Part shown: positions 43,646 to 54,788 of the stretch, in pieces
Position numbering within the stretch: position 1 is the stretch's first letter
How the letters are laid out: each line of letters opens with the position of its first letter
Assembly (NCBI GenBank): GCA_015680685.1
Contig: MNCI01000273.1
Coordinates: 208,365 to 263,152 of the forward strand
DNA: 54,788 nucleotides
From: Gnetum montanum
Taxonomy: Eukaryota; Streptophyta; Gnetopsida; Gnetales; Gnetaceae
Reading direction: 5' to 3'
Notes under the pieces: generated by a model
The model's database searches: none
Seen by the model: the letters and a program-made list of their open reading frames with translations, nothing else
What the model was told of the DNA's origin: nothing
Position numbers and translations under genes: made by a program

Positions 43646-46600
43646 ATGGTGAGGAAGATTGGGTCAAGCAATAGGAATATAGTTTTGGATGAGGTAGAGA
43701 AGGCAAATTGAATTATTTAAGGACTTAAAAATCCAAATGTAGGAAAAGGATCTTCATCTAGATCTACTAGGTACAAAGTTCTCATTATTTTTTTTTGGTT
43801 TTTCAAAGTTTTATGCAAACATTTTCCCACCTCTAGGCTTATCTAGGTTGAAATTTTTTTATCTACATGTGCCAAATTAAAGGTATAGGATTTTCAATTA
43901 GATTAAAATTAATATTTTTAATTTTGATAATGGCTTGATAATGATTTGTATGTTTTCCCACACCTGTACTTAGCATTTTTGCCCTATTCTTGGTCAATTT
44001 TTCCCCAACTTTGACATTTTTTTCTAGATTATATATCCTATGATTTTGTAATTCTAACTACATAGATATGTTATTTTGAGTGTTTTGGTAACACAAGAGG
44101 TGGAATTATATTTTTGGTATTGTTTAAGAATTTTATTTGGATTTTATACCAACCCAATTTTCAGCATTTTGGGCAATTTTTGTTAAAATTTTTAAGTATT
44201 CCAATTGGAAAAACTAATAGTGTTTAGGGTTTTGTAATCACATGTGGTCATCATTTTGGGTCTCTCAGGCTATTGGAAATAGTATATAAGGTGTTTGTAT
44301 GAAGTTTGAAATTTTTTACAAATTTTTCTTGGAGTGTTTACTAGAGTCGATTCACTACAAACCGAGTTTTTGATCAAAATTCTGATTGAAAACTAGCATA
44401 ATTGTGATTTTTTCTACATTTGGATTATAGCATTGATGGTCAATTTTTGTTTTTGTGAACATGTTCATTGCACCTATTACCAAAATTAAATTTTAAAGGT
44501 TTTTTCTGAGCCTCCTAGATCTGTATTACTTAATTTGGATTTTGTTGGCATAGTTTTGGTTCACATGGCATAGGTCAACAACATTGTGTACTTAGGCTTG
44601 GTTTGTGAATGTTGTAAAACTTTCCATGTATCATGGCCAATGTGTAGCACATTTTAGATAAGTCATATCAACATACAAGTGGTTTTAGTGCATTTTTTGG
44701 GGAGATGTGGTGGTGTTTATGCTCCAAAAGCCAAGAAATCTTATACTTCTTATTTTGACTTTTCCATCATCTCCAATGTTTAAGCTTGTATGACTTGTTT
44801 GATCATTCACTTACAAAATATTCCATTAATTAGGCCCCAATATTGTCACTCTTTACCTCCAATTTTGCCAAATATTGATTTCATATCAAAAGTTTGTAAA
44901 AATTCTTGTTTTAATGTTTTACAAGCCAATTGTTTGTAAAAATGTTAAATTGTTTTTTTTTTTGCTATGTCAATTGAAGTGTAAAAGCTATATATTTGGT
45001 TTATATTGTGAATGCAATTACATTGGTGTATTTTCTTATTTTTTAAGTTTTGAATTTAATGTTAAGGTTGTCATGCTAGTGATTTTTTTGGTATAAAGTT
45101 TCTGTATTTTTGTTGAAATAGTTATAAGGCTTTTTATATTCTAATGATTATGAATTTTTGCTATATATAGTGCCTTGCTAAAAAAAATTTTGATCCTGGT
45201 GGAGATGCTTGGAATCCTATGTTGCATTCGAACAACCACACAAAAGAGTCTAAATCCAAATTTGTGCATTGATAGGCATTTTCTAATATGGTTTAGACTT
45301 GGTGCACAAGAATTCTTGGCATACTTGCTCTACAACTATAATGTGATCATATGGTCATACTTGGTTATGGATATTGCCTCAATCATCATAGATACCCTCT
45401 TGGAAGGATCTTCTGTCAACATCTTGAAGTTCATAATTGATGATCATAATCCTCAGAGGAATATAGAACATAGTGGGAACTCATTTTTAGAGGGAGTTAG
45501 ATATTTAGCCAAAATTTGGAAAATTCCTATGTATACATAATACAATTTTGACAACACCTTGATGATAGACCATAGGATAAAAAACTCTTCCAAAATCCTC
45601 CAAGAATTGTCTTCCTGCTGGAACCATAAGTTTGGTTTTAAATTATCATCTTTTCTTACTTTTCAAATCTAAGGTTGTTCAGTTCTAATTGTTTTGATTC
45701 TTTGTTTATTCATAGACATATCATACAACCCAAAGGGTTCTTAAGGAATGACAAAACCTTAGCTATCAGTAGTATAGCCTTGAAAAAGTTCAAGAAAGGT
45801 GAGGTCATTAGAGTGGAGGTTCTTAGTCAAATCAAAGCTAAGTTTGATAGATACTACATGAGATATTCTCATGTATACAAAAAAAATTTAGCCACAAACC
45901 ATGTACATAAATGGTGGACTTGTTCAGAATTAGGAGCTCCTACACTAGCTCATCATAAGGTTGTGGCCTTGCCTAAGCCTAGTAAGTAAAATTTGTTTAG
46001 TATGGCCAACAACTTTTAGTTTTTTATTTTTTTAAATTTTTTTTGTACTTTCAAGAGGCTAACATTTTAACTATGTTTTATTTCAGGTTCTATGCATAAT
46101 TCTATACTTGACATGACTATATCATGACATTTTAAGAAGAAAATTTAGCTAAGTGGGGTGAAGTAGACTTTGGAAAAGAATGGCTAGTAGAATGGATTCC
46201 TATGGACATTCAACAATGGGTTATTTCTGTAGGTTTGTATGATTTGTTCATGTTTCCTAGTCCAATGATGCCACTTATTAAAATATTGGGTGTGATTGAC
46301 TCTTTTTATGTGGGAATCACCAAATTCATTACTTGCATTCATGGCTTACCTATTATATTAAGCATTAATGCATCCATGTTTAATGATCTCTTTGGTGTAC
46401 CTTATAGCAGTGCCAAGGTTACCACTAGAGAAGGGAAGGATACAAGTTATGGAAAGAAAATAGAGGCTTGGCTTAACTCTTCTGCAAGTGCAACATTATA
46501 TTTTAACAATTGTATAGTTGAGAAATCTAAAAGACCTATCACCTTTTCCATGCTAGTCTTGTGTTCTATCACAAAATAAAACTATAGGAGGTTAGCATGC

Positions 46601-48789
46601 TTGGATAATGAAAAAGGTGTTGACTAATGATACTATTTTTGATTAGGCTACCCACTTGGTCATTAGCTTGAGAGATGAAATCAAAAATATTAACAATAAC
46701 CTTAACAACATTTATGATGTGCACTTTACATTCTTCTTTCAATACCTTAAGAGGTTTATAGATTTCTTAGTGATAAAGAGAAATGGAGAAAAGGTTGCAC
46801 ATGATCCTTTCCAACTCTCTAAGCCTTGGACTAATCATATCACTTAGGTTATATTCCATAAAGATCCACTAGTTGAGGAGATAGTAGAATCATTGGTCAT
46901 TACCACTATGCATCTTAATGATTCACATGGTTTGCCCAGTTGTTCCCTTGGCAGCATGGGGATTAATCCCTATTCTATGCATGGAACTACAAATAAGGCC
47001 AAGAGGCCACACAAAGAAGTATATGGTACTACCAAAAAGAAGATAAAGAGGCCATGTGTTAAAGACAAGGTTCAAGTTCCTGACAAGCAAGCACCCAAGA
47101 AGATGACCATCAAGCTCAACATGGTAAATTAAGATGTTGGATGTATGTAAGCATTTTGTGATATATTTTTTAGTTTTTTTTATATTTTATTTTATTTTTA
47201 TTGTATTTTGAGTTATATTTTTATACTTAGATGAATGCTAATTTTTTTTTATCTTTTATTATTTTGTTTTGTTGTAGGGAAGAAGTAGGAGTTGGTTGCC
47301 AAGGTTGCTATGAAGGAAAAGAAACAATGTAGGAAAGAGAAGGAGAGGATATCTATGGAGGCTTTTAATGTGTTAGGTTCTATCTTAGGTGATTTGAATC
47401 TAGAGAGCAATCCTCCAATATATCTTTCTCATGATCTTCCTAGTGTGTTCTAAGTTTTATTTTATGTCTTGATTTTTATTCATCTTTGGTGCAATTACTA
47501 TCTAATATGTTATGGTGATTATAGAGTATGGATCTTCACCAAAAGAATTTACATCAACATTCCATTCCAAATCATGGGTGAAACCCCAAGACAAGCTAGA
47601 ATTCATGAAGAAAATGATGAATGATATGTTAGATAGATTGTAACAAATAGCTCTTGATGTTTTTATTTTATATATTTTATTTTTCATGTTTTTATGATCA
47701 TAGTACTCAATGTTTTCTTTAAAGTTTTTTAATTGTTTTGATATATTTTTTTGTGTTATTGTAGTTTCCAAAATAAAATGGAACTCCTCATGAGACTTTG
47801 AATTTGATGAGTACCAAGCCTTGCCCTCCAATGTTGAGAATATCCCACATAGGTTATATGAAGGGTCCATAGAGTGTGCTACATATTATGCAAAAACATT
47901 CTAGGAGGTCCAATGTTCAAATGATTTTCTATGGGGGGAGATTGTGGCATTAAGAAAGCAAAACAAGGAGCTAACTAATAAAGTTAACAGACTCGAAGAT
48001 CATAAGGAATTCATAGAGAGACATGTGGCCAATAGAGACTTCTTGCAAACTAGACACATAGAGTGGTCAAATTACTAGAGCACTATTTAATGTAAGATTT
48101 CTCTAGCCAAGAGCAACATGGAAAAAGATATGCAAATGGAGCTCCTAGTTGGAAAGTCTAAAGAATGACATGATTATTATGCATGGGTGTTAGAGTCGGG
48201 TAGAAAACAAAAAGCTTAGAAGTAGATATATAAGGTGGGGAAGGAGAATTAAATGAAATCATGACATGGGAAAGCCATAACACAACATATGTATTAGTTA
48301 TTTGTTTAGAGGATATGTGTAAAGGATAATTACAACATGTTTGTAAGATCCATGGTTGTTGCTAAGTCTCCTACTTCTCAAATTGCTACTACATCTAGGA
48401 AGACCACCACTATTGAATTTTTCCATGCTCCACCTAAGTGGATACGCATAAAGAAGAGAAAGATCTTGGTAGGAGTAGATCTAGGAGACACTGGTTCAAC
48501 AAACTTGAGTGTAGAATAAGTTCTTTCACAAGTTTGAAGCTAATCTCCATAGATTTATAGCTAAAGACATAGCTCCTAATTTTCTAAAGTTTTGTGTAAA
48601 AATATTTTAAGTTTTTATGTTATATTTTATATTTATTATTATTTAGTTTTTTATGATTTCATAATTATGCTTTTTTCATCATGATTACTAATGTATTACA
48701 TGTTTTGTTACTTATAGGCCTTAGGCAATGATGATGAGAATGTTGAGGATGATGTTGCTAATGATCCTCCTTCTCCTTCTTTAGCTTAG
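43646..48789 (+). pseudogene. G antisense multi-exon gene, uninterrupted copy
   Basis: Most complete copy. A possible first exon starts at 43646 (MVRKIGSSNRNIVLDEVEKA) and ends at 43770 before GTACAA; a ~1.4-kb intron ends TATATATAG near 45169. Exon 2 (to ~45625) is FCP1/NIF-like: LILVEMLGILCCI stands where the DxDGT box should be, then LGAQEFLAYLLYNYNVIIWS, LVMDIASIIIDTLLEGSS, DNTLMIDH. Exon 3 (45716-45985) ends PKPS|GTAAGT. The exon from ~46087 has GVIDSFYVGITKF and HGLPIILSINASMFNDLFGV (transposon-protein-like). Then come a basic exon (to ~47122), small exons near 47278-47640, a coiled coil (GEIVALRKQNKELTNKVNR, 47935-48000), a short exon (48337-48519) and the last exon (48718-48789, ALGNDDENVEDDVANDPPSP). 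Stops disrupt several exons. Role unknown. Confidence 0.65.
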
Positions 48790-49179
48790 TTCTAGCATAC
48801 TTGTTTAGCCTATTGTGTTCTATTATTTTTTTCCACACTATTGGTCTTGTTCTTTTCTTGGCTATCACAGCTTTGGAGACTATATTATTTTTTAATTTAT
48901 GTTATCATGTTGTATAGTGCAACTATGGCTACTATTATATTTCTTCTTGTTGTTTTGTATCACATAGTGTGATTTTACTATTAGTATGAACATTTTAGTA
49001 ATAAGTTAAAACATTTTCTTAATATTTAATATTTCATAGTTTTTTAATATTTTCTTACATAAAAGAAGAGTTTAAATAATAAGGCTATGAAGTAAAGTTT
49101 GGCAATAAAACAATAAAGGCATAAGATAAGGCATGACATGTTATAATATAAACATAAGAAAGATACAAAAAGGTAGGCC
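48790..49179 (-). other. G spacer between antisense gene and tandem repeat
   Basis: AT-rich; nothing recognised. Confidence 0.4.
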
Positions 49180-49245
49180 ATAAAATTACCAATTTTAGGC
49201 CCTTGTAGATGATTACTTTAAGACCTTGGTAAGCAACATTTTTAG
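49180..49245 (-). repeat. Short tandem repeat of G
   Basis: Two weak units (AATTTTAGGCCCTTGTAGAT and TTTAAGACCTTGGTAAGC) of the family motif in G's orientation, downstream of gag-pro as in E and F. Confidence 0.4.
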
Positions 49246-49508
49246 TTTGAATTTAAGTTTTCTATTTTTTATTTCATTTTATAGTTTTATGTAAACACAA
49301 AGGAAATAGGCATAAATTGTAAATTTGACATCAAAATGTAGAGCAATGTGATGTACTAAAATAGTAAATAAGACATAATAAAATAAAAACTTGTAAAGTA
49401 AAATAAAAATAAGTAAATAAGAGTTAAAACTAGGCTAGAAAGTAATAGGCTACATCATATGATATAAGGTTAAATGAGTAGGTAACGTACTCAATCACAC
49501 AACTATTT

Positions 49509-49528
49509 TCTAATCTTTGAAAGACTAT
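49509..49528 (-). other. Stem-loop after G gag-pro
   Basis: TCTAATCTTTGAAAGACTA: a weaker hairpin (TCTTT/AAAGA core, one mismatch) at the place of the stem-loops in E and F. Confidence 0.4.
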
Positions 49529-49559
49529 AGAAAGTGTAAGGTCTCTATTGCACAATTCT

Positions 49560-52343
49560 ATACTCTCCATTCCCTTCAATCAAAATGTTAAATGGAAGCT
49601 CTTTCCATGATTCATTCATGGACTCATAATTTTTTATCTTCCCTTTGTTGATGTCATTCTATTCCTTACATCATTTTTGGTGGTAGGAGTTCCTTCCTGA
49701 AAATCCATCTTAGATCCTTGCTCTACCTCAACATTGTTGACAGACAAGGAGATTGTGCCATCTCCATAAATTCTAATTTTAACTCCCTAATAAGGTAGGT
49801 AAATTTCTTGATGGATAAGAGTATAGAATACTCATAATTTGGCTAAATATGGCCTTCTTAGAATTAGATTAAACCCTAATTTTTCTTCCACTACTAGAAA
49901 ATTAGTAAATTTGAAAAATTATTCCCCATTGATGAAGTCTAGAGAAATAGATCCTCATCGATACTGGTGACCCATTAAAGGACATAAGAGTATAAGTAGA
50001 ATTATTTTGAATATGTTCTACAAATTCTAAATGACCCATGATGGGAAAGGATATAACATTTGTTGCCATCCCATCATCAACGCCCACATATTGTAACTTG
50101 TATTAACCAATCCTTATCATTATGAAGAGAGGGATTCTCAACATCTCACCACTTTACATGTTGGTCTTTACCTCTCCATCACAAAATGTTATGATAGTTG
50201 ACTTCATTTCTCTCCTAGGTGAAGGTGGAACCATCACTACATGAATGGACTCCTCATTGGAAGGAATATCTTCACTGACAAGAATGGAAGTCAACATCTT
50301 AACTACGGCTTGATAGTGAGTAGAGGATGTCAGCACTAGGTCGTATAAGCTTAAAGAGGTGTTTTACTATTTAAGTGAGAGCTTAACCTATTTCATGGCA
50401 GTAAGGAAGTCTTTGTTATTATTTGATGTTCCTTTATTTTTTCTTCCCTTGAATTTCTCCATTCTACCTAGGATTTTCACTTCATGTTTTAGTGCCTGTT
50501 ATTTAGGCCCCTTTTCTTTCTCTTATTTTTGGCTATCCTCCCTAGGTTGGCTTGTTGAAATAGCTTGAGCATTCGTATCTACTAGTACTACTAAAGTTAG
50601 AGTAAACTTTAGTGAGTCTACTTTGTTCCATACCTTTGGTTATTTATTATCCTTAGTTTTAGTCTTAGGATTTATTCTTGCATTATTTAGAAGGTGATTT
50701 ATTAGTATCTAGTTGTGAAGTGGCTAAAGCATTGGCTACCATAGGAGGGCATTGATCGACCTAGTTCACAAGTTTATTGGTAATGGGAGGGGGCATCCTA
50801 ATGACAAACAGTTTCTTAGGAGGTGTAGGTAGTGGTATCCTTATAACAAAAGGAGTTCTTAAACTTGTGGAAGTTGAATTTAATTTATCACCAAGAGGTA
50901 TCATGATCACAAATGACTCCCTATATGGTTTCGGATTATTTCTAACATTAAATGTAGTGATCTTATACTAGTCATTGTTAGCATATAGAAAGTCTCTGTA
51001 TACTTGCATCTTCTAGTTCTAGGGCCTAACAAGATTAGATGTGTCTAAGACTAATTCACCACTATCTATCATTTTTACAAATAATCTTTTAAGACAAAGA
51101 AAAAATCAATATCATGATTGGGAAATTGATAGTAGTAGAAAAATCGATCTAATTTGAAGTATTTAGACATAGGTGGGTCATCCTTTGTACCTACAATGGG
51201 ATCTTTAGAGATCTCACATAGGCAATCATGCCTCTTATGGGAATTTTTGGTTATTTATTTCTATTGTATGCAACCACTCTTGAGCACATGGTCAAGAAGT
51301 TTAAACAACTTAATAGGTAGGTTCGTGTACTTGGACTTTCCTTTTCTTTTGAAGTATGGCCTAGGTGAGTTGGAAATGGAAGCACATGATGTTGATAGTA
51401 AAGTGGTGATGGTAAGGACCTTCGGTTATGTTGACTATGGCTCCTATGTTATTTTTTTTTCTTTGCCCAAAGTGGCCATGGCTATATAGTTGTATTTCCC
51501 TTTATCTCTATCCTTTCTTAAGTGTTGATTCTTCTATGTTATGTATGCTAGGTCATTGCTAGATTCTACGGCATTTTCTATGTTTTTAATATGGAAAAAG
51601 GCTTGGATAAGTAACTATGGATCTATGTAGTATAGCTTGGACTTGATGAAATCATTAATTCCCCCTTTGAAAATGACCAAAAGGTCTCTTTTAGAGATGG
51701 ACTTGGAGATTTTATCAAGGATGACAGTTCATCTCTCTATGAATTTTTGAACAAGTTTAAGGGTCCCATGTTTGATTTTCATAATTTGCTCTACTGTTGT
51801 ATTAGGATCCAAATTATAATTGAAATGGTTAATGATTTATGAAATTAAATCATCTAGGGAGGTTATGGAGCCTCTAAGTAGTACATGGTACCAATCCAAG
51901 GCTTTTCCAGTTAGCAACATAGAAAGATACACATCACGGCATGGGGTCAAGCTTGTGACAACAAGCACTCCAAATGAAAGGTAACGAGATGTGAGTTAGG
52001 ATCATCATCATCATTATACTTAGTGAAATGAGAAATAGGGATGCCTATGGGAAGAGTTATTTTCTAGATAGTAGGACTAACATGATCATCCTAATAGAAA
52101 TCCATAATTTTTACCATCTAGGTGGTCGAGGCCTTAAGCTTCTACAAATCTTTAGTAAAGGCCTAGATCATTTGAATGGCTTGATCTAGGTCTTAAGGCA
52201 TCCCTATGGGTTGGTAAATTTGATCTAGGTCAAACTTCTTCATGAACACTCCTGATCTCATTAATTTGTTCTTCAAGGGCATTTATTTGGTCATTGACTT
52301 GAGCTTCTATTTCTCTCCAATTTATTCGTTGGGTTCTAGACAT
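49560..52343 (-). pseudogene. gag-pro: G gag-pro, decayed
   Basis: On the minus strand Gag begins MSRTQRINWREIEAQVNDQI at 52343, continuing into a short coiled coil (NALEEQINEIR). This start differs from A's. IMDFY is followed by ITLPIGIPISHFTKYNDDDD and PNSHLVTF at ~52110-51990, matching A's motifs. The middle (51500-50600) is low in signal. The protease reads VSEDIPSNEESIHVVMVPPS near 50280 and VGVDDGMATNVISFPIMGH near 50085 (Asp loop intact as DDG). A charged tail ends at ~49560. RT of G is not in the window; it would lie left of F. Confidence 0.65.
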
Positions 52344-52651
52344 CAGTAAGTGGAAGAAATTAGGTATGTTTGAGAATTATTAGCCTCTATGGTCCTTTTA
52401 TGGGATTCAAAATTATTTAGTGAATTGTGGAAGAAGTTGAAACTGTTATGGATTTCTCACCAAAACCTAATTATTTTGGGACATAAATCATGAAATTAAA
52501 AGATAATTTTTTCTAATCCGAAAGAAAAATTTGAATATTCCGTTGAGTCTAGAAGGTTCAAATCTATTTAAATCAATATTTTTTTATTGAAAATTGACTC
52601 TAGATTCAAAAGTTATAGTCATTTTAAGTTTTTTGAATTTTCATGTTTTTT
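52344..52651. other. Leader region upstream of G gag, origin unclear
   Basis: AT-rich and without a recognisable PBS or LTR end. It joins G's gag to the 5S-like segment. Confidence 0.35.
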
Positions 52652-52706
52652 GAGACTTCCCGGGAGGTCAGCCATCCCACTTCTACTCCAAGATGTGTGG
52701 ACTTAA
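52652..52706 (-). other. 5S rRNA-like segment (Cassandra-like LTR or 5S-derived SINE)
   Basis: The minus strand reads AAGTCCACACATCTTGGAGT, then GGGATGGCTGACCTCCCGGG and AAGTCTC. The second block matches the box C region of plant 5S rRNA (AGGATGGGTGACCTCCTGGG, recalled from general knowledge). 5S-derived promoter boxes inside an LTR are the hallmark of Cassandra TRIM elements; a 5S-derived SINE is the alternative. The LTR or SINE boundaries were not found. Confidence 0.55.
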
Positions 52707-52947
52707 TGATAAAATTTTTATTTGGTTACTACCATAACACCAATTTATATTTTTGTAAATAATTGAACACATATTTATTCTTAAACTAACACTAACAGTG
52801 AAATAAAAAAAATTTGAAAAATTTCTATTAGTTGGGAATTTCAAAATTTTCGTCAATTGTTCGAAAAATTTAATTTTTCCATCAATTGATGGACAATCGA
52901 TTTTGGATCCATGTGGTGGCTAGAAGATGATGATGGGAAACACTAGA
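52707..52947. other. AT-rich stretch, nothing recognised
   Basis: Contains short inverted phrases (CCATCAATTGATGG near 52879) but no gene or element end that I can support. Confidence 0.35.
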
Positions 52948-53035
52948 GAGGTAGTGACAAGTAGCATAAGAGGTAGTGATGGGTAGCATTGGAGGTAGTG
53001 ATAGGTGGCATAGGAGGTGATGATGGGCAGTGCAT
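52948..53035 (+). repeat. 22-bp minisatellite, four copies
   Basis: GAGGTAGTGACAAGTAGCAT, with two further bases, repeats four times in a 22-base register with small changes. Confidence 0.8.
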
Positions 53036-53123
53036 GTAGGCATGCAGTGGAAGTGGAAAAAATAGTGGTGGTAACAAAAGGTGGAAAAAATGTGATTTTT
53101 GTTTACTTTGGCTGCGCTCCCCC

Positions 53124-53246
53124 NNNNNNNNNNNNNNNNNNNNNNNNNNNNNNNNNNNNNNNNNNNNNNNNNNNNNNNNNNNNNNNNNNNNNNNNNNNNN
53201 NNNNNNNNNNNNNNNNNNNNNNNNNNNNNNNNNNNNNNNNNNNNNN
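53124..53246. other. Assembly gap of 123 N
   Basis: Run of N, so sequence across this point is unknown and the two flanks may not be adjacent. Confidence 0.99.
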
Positions 53247-53638
53247 TATTATTTTTTTACTACATGTAAATCAAGAATAGTTAGATCTTCCAAAACGTAA
53301 CTCAAATTTTGATGAAATTGGTATCGTTGGAATCATCTTGGAGAGTACTTTGTGTTAGACTACAAATAACTTCACTTTAGTGAACCTAAAAATCATAAAA
53401 TTAAGAAAAATGAATGTTAGTTTTTTAAACAAAAAGTAAACATTAGTTTGTTCTTGTAAAAAAAAGTATACGTTAACTTTTGTTAAATCTTATATTGTCT
53501 TAAGTTATACTTTCTCTTTTCTTTTACTAAGATTTATATGATTACATTATAAATATAAGAAGTAAGTTGATTTACTCATTAGAATCAACAAAAGATTATC
53601 TACAAAGAAGTTTAAAAATTTACTATTATAAAGAATTC

Positions 53639-54788
53639 ATGTCTTCCAAATCTCAAACTTCACCTCAGGCCATTTCAGGTAGCCACTCTTTATTGCCTAA
53701 TAATATTTTTCTACACCAAAATAATGTTCTTACTACTTATGATTGGGTTTGTAGCTTGCTTGGGAAGGATGGTTTTCAGTTTCTCACTACTTCTAGATTG
53801 GTTGATTTACTAGTTTTTCCAATCTTTAAACTTTATTTTTGCAAGGGTGTTCTTGTAGAGTGGTTTAAGGAGCATGATAATAGGAAAAGCACAATTTTTT
53901 AATTAGTTTTTGGAGTGGTAGGTTTTCAACCAAAAGAGGATCCATTGATCCTTACAACTCATTCTCCATAAGTTAAATCGTTTTGTAAGATGGAATTATC
54001 CAATTATGTTGCTAATTCCATCATTCGCAAAAATCAATTCATTCATAAAGATTTCATTAACGATGATTATTTTAACTTATGTTTATTCATCAGTAGTAAC
54101 GTTTTATGGTATAGATAACAATCCAATGTTAGTTCTTATTCTATTTTCATACTTCATGGTGCCATAACTAGTAGGGTTTATGAGTAGTTGATGTCATGTT
54201 TCTCTACTTTTTATACTATGATGACCAAAATTTCTATTGCCCACCAACATCTTTTAAAATCCTATATTCTATGTTGTATACCTTTGATCATGTGTATGAT
54301 CTTAAGGTATGATCATCCCAAAAAATGTTTTACTCATTATGATCCTTGATTATGTCCTAAATTTCTTGAAGATGAGAGGATTATGAGTAAGATTATGGGT
54401 GCTTAGAAAGGTCAATTGGCTTTATAGCAAGCTTGGAGTTAAGAAGAAATCAATGAGGTACTTTCATGATTTTATTTTATCTATGTGAAAATGTAATATA
54501 GGCTATGTGAAGAAATTCAAGGTACTTGAACCTTTGGTATGGTTTGATCATAAGAACAAGCCACAGTTTCTATTTCTAAGGTATATATTTAAATATAATT
54601 TACTAAGATAAATATCTTATCTATATTTTTATATTTTATTTTATTTTTTCCTTTCTAATAAATTTCTTTCACAGAGGCAACGTATTGGAGAAAGTTTTGG
54701 TAGTCCAGTAGTTATAAGATAATCAACCCAACAACAAGCTCAACAACAATCCCAACCAACTCCTCAACAAGGTTCAAGATGTGATAAG
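53639..54788 (+). pseudogene. Unrecognised multi-exon gene, decayed, runs off the window
   Basis: From ATG 53639 a single frame stays readable for ~270 codons to ~54457: MSSKSQTSPQAISGSHSLLP, then TTYDWVCSLLGKDGFQFL, LVDLLVFPIFKLYFCKGVLV, EWFKEHDNRK and, later, YSIFILHGAITSRVYE. It is broken by stops that are nearly all TAA/TAG, often in Gln-like contexts. A donor (GAG|GTACTT, 54457), acceptor (AATATAG, 54501), donor (CTAAG|GTATAT, 54580) and acceptor (TTTCACAG, 54674) outline two further exons, the last with a Gln/Pro-rich tail. I do not recognise the family. The arrangement loosely recalls the transposon-associated proteins in the antisense genes, so it may be another element's antisense gene; a dead host gene is possible. 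Confidence 0.5.

Noticed and set aside
1-54788. tRNA or intact rRNA genes
   Set aside because: Apart from the short 5S-like block I see no cloverleaf or rRNA core sequence; a tRNA scan would be needed to exclude decayed ones.

Overview
The window looks like intergenic DNA of a large-genome land plant, probably a gymnosperm or another lineage with heavily methylated, repeat-swollen chromosomes. That placement is an inference from content only. I see no intact host gene. Nearly everything is Ty3/gypsy LTR retrotransposon DNA in which copies have inserted into one another. Most premature stops are TAA or TAG where relatives have a Gln codon, and older parts are almost empty of CpG, as expected from C-to-T decay of methylated DNA.

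Layout, left to right. Element A (-): gag with no stop, leader, primer binding site and 5' LTR at 1-3160; young and CpG-rich. It sits in element B (+), of which the integrase tail and 3' LTR remain (3161-5293). B sits in element X (+), of which the 3' end and 3' LTR remain (5294-7936). X sits in the 5' LTR of element F (+), which runs 7937-43168. F holds gag-pro (9396-12849), an antisense intron-bearing gene (13719-14751 plus 31468-35267), a satellite-like array, RT-integrase (37041-39550), a solo LTR of another element (39865-41021) and its own 3' LTR. Element E (-), 14757-31462, is a complete 16.7-kb element inserted inside the antisense gene of F, with both LTRs and a 5-bp target duplication. 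F in turn lies in element G (-): antisense gene 43646-48789, gag-pro 49560-52343. The right end holds a 5S rRNA-like segment, a minisatellite, a 123-base assembly gap and an unrelated multi-exon pseudogene (53639-54788).

The notable system is the shared plan of E, F and G: LTR, PBS, gag-pro, a stem-loop, a short tandem repeat, then a multi-exon gene on the opposite strand, then (seen in E and F) a ~180-bp satellite-like array directly upstream of that gene, then RT-RNase H-integrase, PPT, LTR. In F and G the antisense gene encodes an FCP1/NIF (HAD phosphatase)-like segment, a domain resembling 'putative plant transposon protein', a coiled coil and a short terminal exon, with introns at matching places. 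Introns on the antisense strand can survive retrotransposition because they are not spliced from the genomic RNA. Antisense extra ORFs are known in some plant Tat-lineage Ty3/gypsy elements (for example Grande of maize relatives); I cannot say whether this gene is the same.

Limits: all homologies are judged by eye, and family and age statements need alignment.
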